From an uncultured Desulfobacterales bacterium (GTDB lineage: Bacteria > Desulfobacterota > Desulfobacteria > Desulfobacterales > G020354645): a DNA stretch of 8,671 bases. The DNA is taken from NCBI GenBank assembly GCA_947259865.1, contig CAMYNZ010000146.1, positions 2,933-11,603 of the forward strand, written 5' to 3'. This document shows, piece after piece, positions 1 to 6,093 of this stretch. The notes beneath the pieces were generated by a model, which made no database searches, was not told the origin of the DNA, and saw only the letters and a program-made list of their open reading frames with translations. How positions within the stretch are numbered: the first letter of the stretch is position 1; every line of letters starts with the position of its first letter. The position numbers and the translations under genes are program-made.

Positions 1-1049
1 AGACCCCTGGCGGGATGCTCTCCAATTTGGTCAACCAGTTGCGAGAAATGGACGCCCTGGACCGTATCGACGAAGTCTATCACGAACTGCCGCGGGTGAG
101 AAAAGAACTCGGACAGATACCGCTGGTGACTCCCACCAGCCAGATTGTGGGTATCCAGACCGTCAACAACGTGCTTTTTGACGATGAAAACGAGCGCTAC
201 AAAATGATCACGGCCCAGGTCAAGGACCTGTGTTACGGATTATACGGCAAAACCGCGGTTCCCATTGATCCGGAGGTTCAGAAAAAAGCGCTCAAAGGTT
301 ATGAAAGAGGCGAAAAACCCATTACCTGCCGGGCGGCCGAGGTTCTCGAGCCGGAGCTGGAAAATGCTAAAACGGAAACCGAGGGCTTGGCCGCGGACAT
401 CGACGATGTGCTGATTTATGCGCTTTATCCGGTAACCGGAAAGCGGTTTTTGAAGTGGAAATACGGCAAGGAGGAGCCCCCCGCAGAAGCCCGGGCCAAA
501 ACACTGGCTGAGGCCCTGGAGGTTGAAGAGCTCGTAAAAAAAGCCAGAGCCGGTTTGGTGGTTGAAAAAGACAAAAAGAAAGAATTACCATCCAAAGGCG
601 AACATCTCCGCACTTTTAATGTATTTATCGACGACGAATATTTCGAAGTCGGTGTTGAAGCAGCCGACGGTGCACCCGTCATCAGTTATATCCAACCAAT
701 GCCTGCTGCGGCACCAGCACCGGGAGCAGTGCCAGCGCCTGCACCGCCCCAGGCGGTTGCACCGGCCGCACCGCTTGCTCCAGAACCTGCTAAAGAAACA
801 ACGCCCGCACCCTCGCCGCCGGCTGCCGAGGCGGAGGGAACACCATTGCTGGCACCCATGCCGGGTATGATCGTTAGCTATCAGAAGCAGGTCGGTGATT
901 CGGTCGATGAAGGTGAAACCGTGGTGGTGCTGGAAGCCATGAAAATGGAGAATGCGCTGCCTGCCCCGGTGAGCGGCACTTTGAAGTCGATAAATTTTTC
1001 GAGCGGTGATTCGGTGGCCAAGGGGGATATTCTCTGCACCATTTCATAG
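1..1049 (+). CDS. Pyruvate/oxaloacetate carboxyltransferase, biotin-containing C-terminal part (5'-truncated)
   Basis: The reading frame is open from base 3 and runs off the left edge, so the N-terminal catalytic barrel is missing. The first residues, TPGGML, followed by SNLVNQLRE, are the conserved junction of the OadA/PycB carboxyltransferase, so the ATG at 15 is internal. Counting from that Met, residues 1-220 are the conserved carboxylase domain (LVTPTSQIVGIQ, KDLCYGLYG, PIDPEV). Residues about 229-277 are an Ala/Pro-rich swinging linker. Residues about 278-344 are a biotinyl domain with EAMKMEN, whose Lys310 should carry biotin. The family moves CO2 between carboxybiotin and pyruvate/oxaloacetate. 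It may be pyruvate carboxylase subunit B, oxaloacetate decarboxylase alpha, or the fused 5S/1.3S part of methylmalonyl-CoA carboxyltransferase; the visible part does not decide. Neighbouring sucCD fits a C4-acid or propionate pathway. Family call is firm, exact reaction uncertain. Confidence 0.93.
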   Translation, partial: TPGGMLSNLVNQLREMDALDRIDEVYHELPRVRKELGQIPLVTPTSQIVGIQTVNNVLFDDENERYKMITAQVKDLCYGLYGKTAVPIDPEVQKKALKGYERGEKPITCRAAEVLEPELENAKTETEGLAADIDDVLIYALYPVTGKRFLKWKYGKEEPPAEARAKTLAEALEVEELVKKARAGLVVEKDKKKELPSKGEHLRTFNVFIDDEYFEVGVEAADGAPVISYIQPMPAAAPAPGAVPAPAPPQAVAPAAPLAPEPAKETTPAPSPPAAEAEGTPLLAPMPGMIVSYQKQVGDSVDEGETVVVLEAMKMENALPAPVSGTLKSINFSSGDSVAKGDILCTIS

Positions 1050-1061
1050 TCGTAGATCTAA

Positions 1062-1136
1062 GAACCGGAGATAGGGGGAGGGGGCGAAACGGTGAATATT
1101 CAACTCCGGCTCGCCGGCTCGCCGTTTCTCCGGTTC
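1062..1136. repeat. Mirrored array of octamers, possible terminator after the carboxyltransferase gene
   Basis: The left arm (1062-1093) reads as four octamers: GAACCGGA, GATAGGGG, GAGGGGGC, GAAACGGT. The right arm (1105-1136), read on the minus strand, is GAACCGGA, GAAACGGC, GAGCCGGC, GAGCCGGA. The centre is the 11-nt GAATATTCAAC (1094-1104). The outermost 10 bp pair perfectly (1062-1071 with 1127-1136), and the right arm contains a tandem GGCTCGCC duplication (1108-1123). A run of five T follows at 1138-1142, so a transcript could fold and terminate here, which suits the end of the upstream gene. The period-8 organisation goes beyond what a simple terminator needs and resembles the heptamer arrays elsewhere in the window. 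Confidence 0.8.
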
Positions 1137-1179
1137 ATTTTTGGATTGGAGAGGTCTTTATGAAGGGGTACGCTTAATT

Positions 1180-1193
1180 TACATTGAAATGTA
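1180..1193. promoter_or_regulatory. 14-bp palindrome upstream of sucC, candidate operator
   Basis: TACATT, GA, AATGTA is a perfect inverted repeat, 30 bases before the sucC start codon and in the right place for a regulator binding site. No convincing -35/-10 pair was found with it, and I do not recognise the motif as belonging to a known regulator. A 14-bp palindrome of low GC can also arise by chance. Confidence 0.3.
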
Positions 1194-1223
1194 TCAACTC
1201 CAAACGGAGGGGAGACGGCATTC

Positions 1224-2387
1224 ATGAAAATCCATGAGTATCAGGCCAAAGAATTATTTAAGAAATTCAATATCCCTGTACCCGCAGGGGGTGTTGCCTT
1301 TAATGCCCAGGATGCGAAATCGGTCGCCCAGCAATTGGGTGGATTTCCGGTGGTCGTTAAAGCGCAGATACATGCCGGTGGACGCGGGAAAGGGGGCGGT
1401 GTGAAACTCGCCGGATCAACTGAGGAAGTCACAGAACTGGCTGAAAACATCATCGGTATGACGCTGGTTACTCATCAAACAGGCCCTGAAGGTAAGCTGG
1501 TCAAAAAAGTTCTTATTGAGCAAGGTCTGAACATTGAAAAAGAGCTGTACTTGAGCATAATTCCGGACAGGGCGACCGCAAAAATTGTCATTATGGCCAG
1601 CGAAGCCGGTGGTATGGATATTGAGACGGTTGCCGAAAAATCCCCGGAAAAAATTATCAAAGTTTACGTAAATCCGCTTACCGGTATTCAGGCCTATCAC
1701 TGCCGGGAGATTGCTTTTGGGCTGAACTTGCCGGCGGCGACCATCAAGCCCTTTGCAAACATGCTTCATAATCTTTATCGGTTGTTTGCTGACTACGATT
1801 GCTCCCTGGTGGAAATAAATCCGTTGGTCTTAACCACCGAAGAAACGGTAATCGCCCTGGACGCCAAGGTCAATTTTGATGATAACGCATTGTTCAGACA
1901 TAAAGACATCATGGAGTACCGGGATCTGGATGAGGAAGACCCGCTGGAAATCGAGGCCTCCAAATATAATCTCAACTATATTAATCTGGACGGAAACGTC
2001 GGCAACATGGTTAACGGAGCCGGTCTGGCAATGGCCACCATGGATCTCATAAAACAGACCGGGGCGGAACCCGCAAACTTTTTGGATGTTGGCGGCGGCG
2101 CCAGCGCGGAGATGGTTGAAAACGGTTTCAAAATCATCCTCAGCGATGAAAATGTGAAGGGAATTTTGATAAACATTTTCGGTGGCATTTTGCGCTGCGA
2201 CGTTTTGGCCGAGGGCGTGGTTGAGGCAGCCCAAAAAATTGGTATCAGAGTGCCGGTGGTGGTACGTATGGAGGGAACTAATGTTGAAGAGGGCCGGCGG
2301 ATCCTTTCGGAGTCGGGCCTCAGTCTGATCACCGCCGTAGATCTGAAAGATGCGGCCAAAAAGGTGGCTGAGATAGCAAAAAATTGA
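1224..2387 (+). CDS. sucC: Succinyl-CoA synthetase (ADP-forming) beta subunit
   Basis: SucC binds the nucleotide and, with SucD, interconverts succinyl-CoA, ADP and phosphate with succinate, CoA and ATP in the cytoplasmic TCA cycle or the propionate pathway. The 387 residues match the usual length of about 388. MKIHEYQAKELF at the N-terminus opens the ATP-grasp domain. Lys46, His50 and the following AGGRGKGGGVK (51-61) form the nucleotide-binding segment. Asn199 in EINPLV and Asp213 in ALDAKV are the Mg-binding positions. GNVGNMVNGAGLAMATMD and the NIFGGILRCD stretch belong to the C-terminal subunit-contact domain. The start is supported by GGAGGGGAG at 1206-1214. The gene lies 174 bp after the carboxyltransferase and 142 bp before sucD; that second gap is unusual, since sucC and sucD normally abut. 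A malate-CoA ligase (MtkA) is a related alternative but less likely with this sequence. Confidence 0.97.
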   Translation: MKIHEYQAKELFKKFNIPVPAGGVAFNAQDAKSVAQQLGGFPVVVKAQIHAGGRGKGGGVKLAGSTEEVTELAENIIGMTLVTHQTGPEGKLVKKVLIEQGLNIEKELYLSIIPDRATAKIVIMASEAGGMDIETVAEKSPEKIIKVYVNPLTGIQAYHCREIAFGLNLPAATIKPFANMLHNLYRLFADYDCSLVEINPLVLTTEETVIALDAKVNFDDNALFRHKDIMEYRDLDEEDPLEIEASKYNLNYINLDGNVGNMVNGAGLAMATMDLIKQTGAEPANFLDVGGGASAEMVENGFKIILSDENVKGILINIFGGILRCDVLAEGVVEAAQKIGIRVPVVVRMEGTNVEEGRRILSESGLSLITAVDLKDAAKKVAEIAKN

Positions 2388-2478
2388 AGGTTCAGGGTTC
2401 AAGGTTCAGGGTTCAAAGTTGAAATTGGGATAAAATCTGTTTTTTAATCCTGAACGCTGAATGGGGAACCCAGAACCT
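2388..2478. repeat. Mirrored heptamer array between sucC and sucD
   Basis: Starting directly after the sucC stop, the units AGGTTCA, GGGTTCA, AGGTTCA, GGGTTCA, AAGTTGA run head to tail (2388-2422). A diverged inverted copy lies at 2446-2478. Aligning the 33-nt left arm (2388-2420) with the reverse complement of the right arm gives 24 matches, so the transcript can form a long imperfect hairpin with a loop of about 25 nt containing a T run. No T tract follows the right arm, so it is not a standard terminator, although it could attenuate sucD or stabilise sucC mRNA. It resembles other arrays in this window in layout but not in exact unit. Confidence 0.8.
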
Positions 2479-2529
2479 AATGAGCAGTCGCTCAATTAAT
2501 TGATGATTCAAGCATGAACGGGGAATAGC

Positions 2530-3402
2530 ATGAGCATTTTTGTCGATAAGGACACACGCGTTCTCGTGCAGGGAATAACCGGACGCGAAGGACAATTCCA
2601 TACGCGCAATTGCGTTGCATACGGCACAAGGGTGGTTGCCGGAGTTACACCGGGTAAAGGCGGCCAGAAGATGGATGACATACCGGTATACAATACGGTG
2701 CAGAAAGCTGTGACTGAAGCCGGGGCTAACTGTAGTCTGATTTTTGTACCGCCGGCTTTTGCAGCCGACGCTATGCTGGAGGCCATCGATGCCGGTGTCG
2801 AACTCATTGTAACCATAACCGAGGGAATTCCAGTCCTTGACATGATGAAGGTCAAAAACTATATGGCCGACAAAGATACGCGGCTCATCGGACCCAACTG
2901 CCCGGGGATTATTACACCCGGTGAATGTAAGGTCGGCATCATGCCCGGTCCGATCCACAAACCCGGTGGGCCGATAGGGGTTATTTCCAGATCCGGCACA
3001 CTGACATACGAAGTAGTTGATCAGCTTACCCGTCAGGGTCTCGGACAGACCACCTGCATCGGCATTGGGGGCGATCCGATTAATGGAACGAATTTTATCG
3101 ATTGTTTGGCTGCTTTTGAGAAGGATGCCGAAACCCAGGGAATACTAATGGTTGGTGAAATCGGCGGTAACGCCGAAGAAGAAGCCTCCGAGTTTATCAG
3201 CAATAATCTCACCAAACCGGTTGTGGGTTTTATAGCAGGACTTACGGCCCCGCCCGGTCGGCGTATGGGGCATGCCGGCGCTATTATCAGTGGACGCAGT
3301 GGAACAGCCCAGGGGAAAATAGCGGTGATGCAGCAAAGCGGCATTCACGTTTGTGAAGATTTGGGTAACTTAGGAGAATACTGTAAGGAGGTATTTAAAT
3401 AA
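2530..3402 (+). CDS. sucD: Succinyl-CoA synthetase alpha subunit
   Basis: This is the CoA-binding subunit that carries the phosphohistidine intermediate of succinyl-CoA synthetase and works as a complex with SucC. The 290 residues match the family length. [11 protein letters not shown] (14-24) is the CoA-binding Rossmann motif, and [12 protein letters not shown] is the conserved mid-domain segment. GHAGAIISG contains His248, the phosphorylated residue (His246 in E. coli numbering). The ligase domain continues to the end without a break. The start is chosen for its family-typical beginning ([18 protein letters not shown]); only a modest GGGGA at 2520-2524 precedes it. It probably shares the sucC transcript, but the 142-bp spacer with a strong potential hairpin leaves room for separate control. 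No canonical terminator is evident after the stop. Confidence 0.97.
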   Translation: MSIFVDKDTRVLVQGITGREGQFHTRNCVAYGTRVVAGVTPGKGGQKMDDIPVYNTVQKAVTEAGANCSLIFVPPAFAADAMLEAIDAGVELIVTITEGIPVLDMMKVKNYMADKDTRLIGPNCPGIITPGECKVGIMPGPIHKPGGPIGVISRSGTLTYEVVDQLTRQGLGQTTCIGIGGDPINGTNFIDCLAAFEKDAETQGILMVGEIGGNAEEEASEFISNNLTKPVVGFIAGLTAPPGRRMGHAGAIISGRSGTAQGKIAVMQQSGIHVCEDLGNLGEYCKEVFK

Positions 3403-3491
3403 GGATCATCTCCGGATTAGTTGTAGTTAGTTAAAGCAAAATAAGCTGTTATCTTCAATTGAGCCGGTGTAATCCCAGAGGGTACAAGGGG

Positions 3492-3507
3492 TCAAGGATT
3501 CAAGGAT
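3492..3507 (+). repeat. Tandem octamer before the four-helix-bundle gene stub
   Basis: TCAAGGAT occurs twice in tandem and is followed by TCGAG; the preceding GGGG is similar to the start of another degenerate unit. The repeat ends about 10 bases before the ATG of the gene stub at 3517, the same relation that the heptamer array has to the intact four-helix-bundle gene at the right end of the window. Confidence 0.55.
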
Positions 3508-3516
3508 TCGAGTGAA

Positions 3517-3636
3517 ATGCTAAAGAATTACAAAGACTTAAAAGTCTGGCAAAAGTCATACGAACTTTGTTTAGAATTTTTGTCATTTAATATTCGAATT
3601 TGTTTAGAATTTCGATATTCGAATTTCGGATTTTGA
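3517..3636 (+). pseudogene. N-terminal remnant of a four-helix-bundle (23S rRNA-IVS type) protein gene
   Basis: The 39-codon frame starts MLKNYKDLKVWQKSYELCLE, the typical opening of the four-helix-bundle proteins also called 23S rRNA-intervening-sequence proteins (TIGR02436 type), which normally have about 115-125 residues. After about residue 20 the frame reads FLSFNIRICLEF and then an AT-rich repeat, with a stop at 3634-3636. The SQIRRA...IAEGYGR core and the later helices are absent, also from the downstream bases up to hypA. The gene is therefore a 5' stub fused to repeat DNA, probably made by deletion. The assignment rests on about 20 residues but they are very characteristic. It belongs to a different subgroup from the intact gene at 8132-8497. 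Any product would be non-functional. Confidence 0.7.
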
Positions 3637-3637
3637 G
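3570..3637 (+). repeat. AT-rich heptamer-like array after the gene stub
   Basis: The clearest register is TTTAGAA, TTTCGAT, ATTCGAA, TTTCGGA, TTTTGAG (3603-3637). An earlier, more degenerate part starts with TTTAGAA at 3570. The 14-mer TTTGTTTAGAATTT occurs exactly twice, at 3566-3579 and 3599-3612, so part of the array may have arisen by a 33-bp duplication. The first copy lies in the last coding part of the four-helix-bundle stub. Confidence 0.6.
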
Positions 3638-3711
3638 CAATGACGGTAATATTTAGCCACTAATTGCTTTTAGGCAAGTAAAAACTTAACTTCAGGTTAA
3701 GGAATATATTT

Positions 3712-4089
3712 ATGCACGAAATGGGAATTGCGATGCAAATCATCGAGATTGCGACCGCATCAATACCCGCTGACATGAAAAACTCACGGGTTCAACGGGT
3801 CAATTTGAAGGTCGGCAAATTGGCTGCAATCGTGCCGGATAGTTTGCATTTTTGTTTTGAGATCGCTGCCCAGGACACCCCCCTTGCCGGCGCCGAACTT
3901 GCTATTGAAGAAATTCCGGTGGTTGCGAGCTGCAACGATTGCAGTTTCCAATGGACCATCAATGATCCGGTTTTTGTCTGTCAGAAATGCAAGAGCGGTT
4001 CAATTCGACTGATTTCAGGTCGTGAGCTTGATATAGAATCCATAGAATTGGCTGAAGAGGAACAAAAAGATGTGGATAAACGCAAATAG
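3712..4089 (+). CDS. hypA: Hydrogenase nickel-insertion metallochaperone HypA
   Basis: HypA hands nickel to the large subunit of [NiFe]-hydrogenases in the cytoplasm, working with the GTPase HypB. The 125 residues are slightly longer than the usual 113-118. MHEMGIA at the start provides His2, the conserved nickel ligand that must sit right behind the initiator Met, which also fixes the start. CNDC (Cys74, Cys77) and CQKC (Cys90, Cys93) form the structural zinc site. TAAGGAA at 3697-3703 is a suitable ribosome binding site. The acidic/lysine tail beyond residue 110 overlaps hypB by 20 nt, which suggests translational coupling. No hydrogenase structural gene or other hyp gene is in the window, so the client enzyme is encoded elsewhere. 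Confidence 0.96.
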   Translation: MHEMGIAMQIIEIATASIPADMKNSRVQRVNLKVGKLAAIVPDSLHFCFEIAAQDTPLAGAELAIEEIPVVASCNDCSFQWTINDPVFVCQKCKSGSIRLISGRELDIESIELAEEEQKDVDKRK

Positions 4090-4861
4090 AGTCCTGAAAT
4101 ATTTTCATCACCATGAGGGCCACAAATCATCCCGGGACGGTAAAGCCCATGCATCGGGCAGGAGTGTGGCAATTTCTAAAAGCCGAGGCCGTGAAATCAA
4201 GGTGGTTAGAAAGGTTCTGGATGCCAATGATATGATGGCCCGGCAAAATCGGAAGCTATTTACAGATAAAAAAGTATTTGTATTGAATGTCATGAGTTCT
4301 CCTGGATCCGGCAAGACCACGACCCTGGTAAAAACGTTGGCCCGGATCATGCCGGAGATCAGATGTGCGGTTATTGTGGGCGATATTTGTACCACCCATG
4401 ACGCAGATCGGCTTGCGCAAAGCAGAGCGCCGGTGGTCCAGATCAATACCGATGAATTTGGAGGGGATTGCCACCTTGCGGCCCACGTCATTGAAAAGGC
4501 TGTCACAAACATCGATCTGGAAGCCATTGATTTATTAATTGTTGAAAACATCGGAAACCTGGTCTGCCCGGCAGAGTTTGATATCGGTGAGGATGTTCGT
4601 GTGGTCGTGCTGAGTGTAACGGAAGGTGAAGATAAACCGGTAAAGTATCCTCTGATGTTTCGTGAATGTGATGCAGCCTTATTGAATAAAATCGATTTGC
4701 TGCCGTATCTCGACTATGACAAAACAGCAGCGATTGAATATATCCATCAGATCCATCCCGGGATACCGGTTTTTGAAATATCCGCCAAAACCGAAGCCGG
4801 TTTTAACCCCTGGATTCAGTGGTTAAAGGATCAGGTAAATCAGAAACTTAATACACCCTAG
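4070..4861 (+). CDS. hypB: Hydrogenase maturation GTPase HypB
   Basis: HypB is a SIMIBI-class GTPase that drives nickel delivery to [NiFe]-hydrogenase together with HypA. In the 263-residue frame, SSPGSGKTT (76-84) is the P-loop, DICTTHDADR (105-114) the next conserved segment, and NKID (206-209) the guanine-specificity motif. Cys134, His135 and Cys166 match the metal site of the G domain. The start at 4070 is supported by AGAGGAA at 4056-4062; no better in-frame start exists before the conserved KVVRKVLDAND block at about 44. This leaves a 43-residue N-terminal extension with a HHHEGH cluster (13-18) and no CxxCGC nickel motif, unlike E. coli HypB. The first 20 nt overlap hypA. A stem-loop follows the stop, and the next gene converges from the other strand. 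Confidence 0.96.
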   Translation: MWINANRVLKYFHHHEGHKSSRDGKAHASGRSVAISKSRGREIKVVRKVLDANDMMARQNRKLFTDKKVFVLNVMSSPGSGKTTTLVKTLARIMPEIRCAVIVGDICTTHDADRLAQSRAPVVQINTDEFGGDCHLAAHVIEKAVTNIDLEAIDLLIVENIGNLVCPAEFDIGEDVRVVVLSVTEGEDKPVKYPLMFRECDAALLNKIDLLPYLDYDKTAAIEYIHQIHPGIPVFEISAKTEAGFNPWIQWLKDQVNQKLNTP

Positions 4862-4865
4862 AGGT

Positions 4866-4889
4866 GGTCTCAAAACCCCATCTGAGACC
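4866..4889. terminator. Stem-loop between convergent hypB and nifS
   Basis: GGTCTCA (4866-4872) and TGAGACC (4883-4889) form a perfect 7-bp stem with a 10-nt loop, five bases after the hypB stop and 32 bases beyond the nifS stop on the other strand. The position suits a bidirectional terminator, but neither side has a proper T tract, so the function is only likely. Confidence 0.45.
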
Positions 4890-4921
4890 CAAATAGTCCG
4901 CCAGAGTACGTTGACGGCCTT

Positions 4922-6091
4922 TTATGCTGTTGCGGCTTCATGCCAGAACGGTGATAATTCTCTGAGCCGTTCGATGATCGGGGGCAGCTTTTCAATGATA
5001 AAATCGATTTCTTCCTCGGTATTGTAGGTACTGAGGCTGAAACGGATCGAGCCGTGGGCCGCGGTAAAGGGGACGCCCATGGCACGCAAGACGTGTGACG
5101 GCTCCAGTGAACCTGAAGTACAGGCAGATCCTGATGAAGCGCAGATACCCACTTGATCCATCATCAACAAAATGGATTCTCCTTCCACATACTCAAAAGA
5201 AATGCTGGTTGTGTTGGGCAGACGATTAGCCCTATCTCCATTGATCATGGCATTCGGTACGCGCGACAGAATTTCATTTTCAAGTTTGTCCCTTAACTTT
5301 TTAACTCTGGTCATATATTCCGTTTGACGCTGCACAGCGAGCTCTGCGGCTTTGCCAAATCCGACTATGGAGGCGACATTCTCGGTGCCCCCCCTGCGAC
5401 CATCCTCTTGATGCCCGCCGATCATAAAAGGTGAAAATTTGGTACCTTTGCGCACGTACAGGATACCGATGCCTTTGGGCGCGTGTATTTTATGACCCGA
5501 GAGCGAAAGCATGTCTACACCGGTCTTACTCACGTCCACCGGGATTTTCCCAGCGGCCTGGACGGCATCGGTATGGAACACGATTCCCCGCTTCTGTATT
5601 TCCCGGGAGATCTCCTCGATCGGGAATATCATGCCGGATTCATTGTTGGCCCACATAATGCTGACAACGGCCGTATCCTCCGACAGACTGTTGTATAGAT
5701 AATCAAGGTCAAGGGTGCCTTTGCGGTCAACCGGAACGAATGTCACCCGATAACCGTTTTTAGACAAAAGCTCCCCCAGGTTTTTTACAGCCGGATGCTC
5801 CACCCGGGTCGTGACCACATGTTTTTTATCCGGATATGACTGCAAGGCAGCTCGTATCGCCGTACTGTCGCTTTCGGTGCCGCAACTGGTAAAAACAATT
5901 TCCTCGGGCGTTGCGCCAATCAGTGAGGCCACTTTGGCCCGTGCTTCTTTTATCTTATAGCCCACATTTCCGCCAAACGCATGCATACTGGATGGGTTTC
6001 CGTAAAGATCACTGAAATACGGCAGCATTTCCTCCAGTACTTCCGGCGCAACTTTGGTTGTCGCGTTATTGTCCACATAAATGGTATCCAT
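4922..6091 (-). CDS. nifS: Cysteine desulfurase, NifS type
   Basis: NifS is a pyridoxal-phosphate enzyme that takes sulfur from cysteine, forms a persulfide and passes it to the NifU scaffold. The 389 residues match the family. MDTIYVDNNATTKV is the typical N-terminus, RVEHPAV (96-102) provides the PLP-stacking His99, and SLSGHKIHAPKGIG (196-209) contains the PLP lysine, Lys201. SSGSACTSGSLEPSHV (319-334) contains the catalytic Cys324 in the NifS/IscS mobile loop. The fit to Azotobacter NifS (K202, C325) is nearly residue for residue. The start lies 2 nt after the nifU stop, and the GAGGAGG near the end of nifU serves as its ribosome binding site, so the two are translationally coupled. No nitrogenase genes are visible; general Fe-S assembly is the likelier role. 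Confidence 0.96.
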   Translation of the reverse strand: MDTIYVDNNATTKVAPEVLEEMLPYFSDLYGNPSSMHAFGGNVGYKIKEARAKVASLIGATPEEIVFTSCGTESDSTAIRAALQSYPDKKHVVTTRVEHPAVKNLGELLSKNGYRVTFVPVDRKGTLDLDYLYNSLSEDTAVVSIMWANNESGMIFPIEEISREIQKRGIVFHTDAVQAAGKIPVDVSKTGVDMLSLSGHKIHAPKGIGILYVRKGTKFSPFMIGGHQEDGRRGGTENVASIVGFGKAAELAVQRQTEYMTRVKKLRDKLENEILSRVPNAMINGDRANRLPNTTSISFEYVEGESILLMMDQVGICASSGSACTSGSLEPSHVLRAMGVPFTAAHGSIRFSLSTYNTEEEIDFIIEKLPPIIERLRELSPFWHEAATA

Positions 6092-6093
6092 GA

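Larger units (their letters stand above)
3403..3711. other. 309-bp gap between sucD and hypA: short repeats plus a dead gene stub
   Basis: No intact gene is visible on either strand. Bases 3403-3480 hold nothing I recognise. 3491-3510 has two TCAAGGAT units (3492-3507), 3517-3636 is a four-helix-bundle gene stub, and 3570-3637 is an AT-rich heptamer-like array. 3640-3711 is the AT-rich leader of hypA, with a small TTAAC/GTTAA hairpin (3686-3700) next to the hypA ribosome binding site. I found no strong promoter, although hypA should have one here. Confidence 0.7.

Noticed and set aside
15..17. ATG at 15 as the true start of the carboxyltransferase gene
   Set aside because: The frame is open to the window edge and TPGG before it belongs to the conserved OadA/PycB motif, so this Met is internal.
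562..870. Arg/His-rich open frame within the carboxyltransferase gene
   Set aside because: It is a shadow of the Ala/Pro-rich linker coding sequence in another frame and has no family features.
1160..1177. Five-residue leader peptide (MKGYA) before sucC
   Set aside because: The frame is too short, has no codon bias that would suggest attenuation, and no alternative hairpins are evident around it.
1830..2402. Long antisense open frames opposite sucC and sucD
   Set aside because: They mirror highly conserved sense genes, show no recognisable domains and have no ribosome binding sites.
4113..4236. Out-of-frame ATG at 4113 as an alternative hypB start or a frameshift
   Set aside because: That frame shows no HypB similarity and no CxxCGC motif, and it soon stops; the frame from 4070 runs through the full GTPase.
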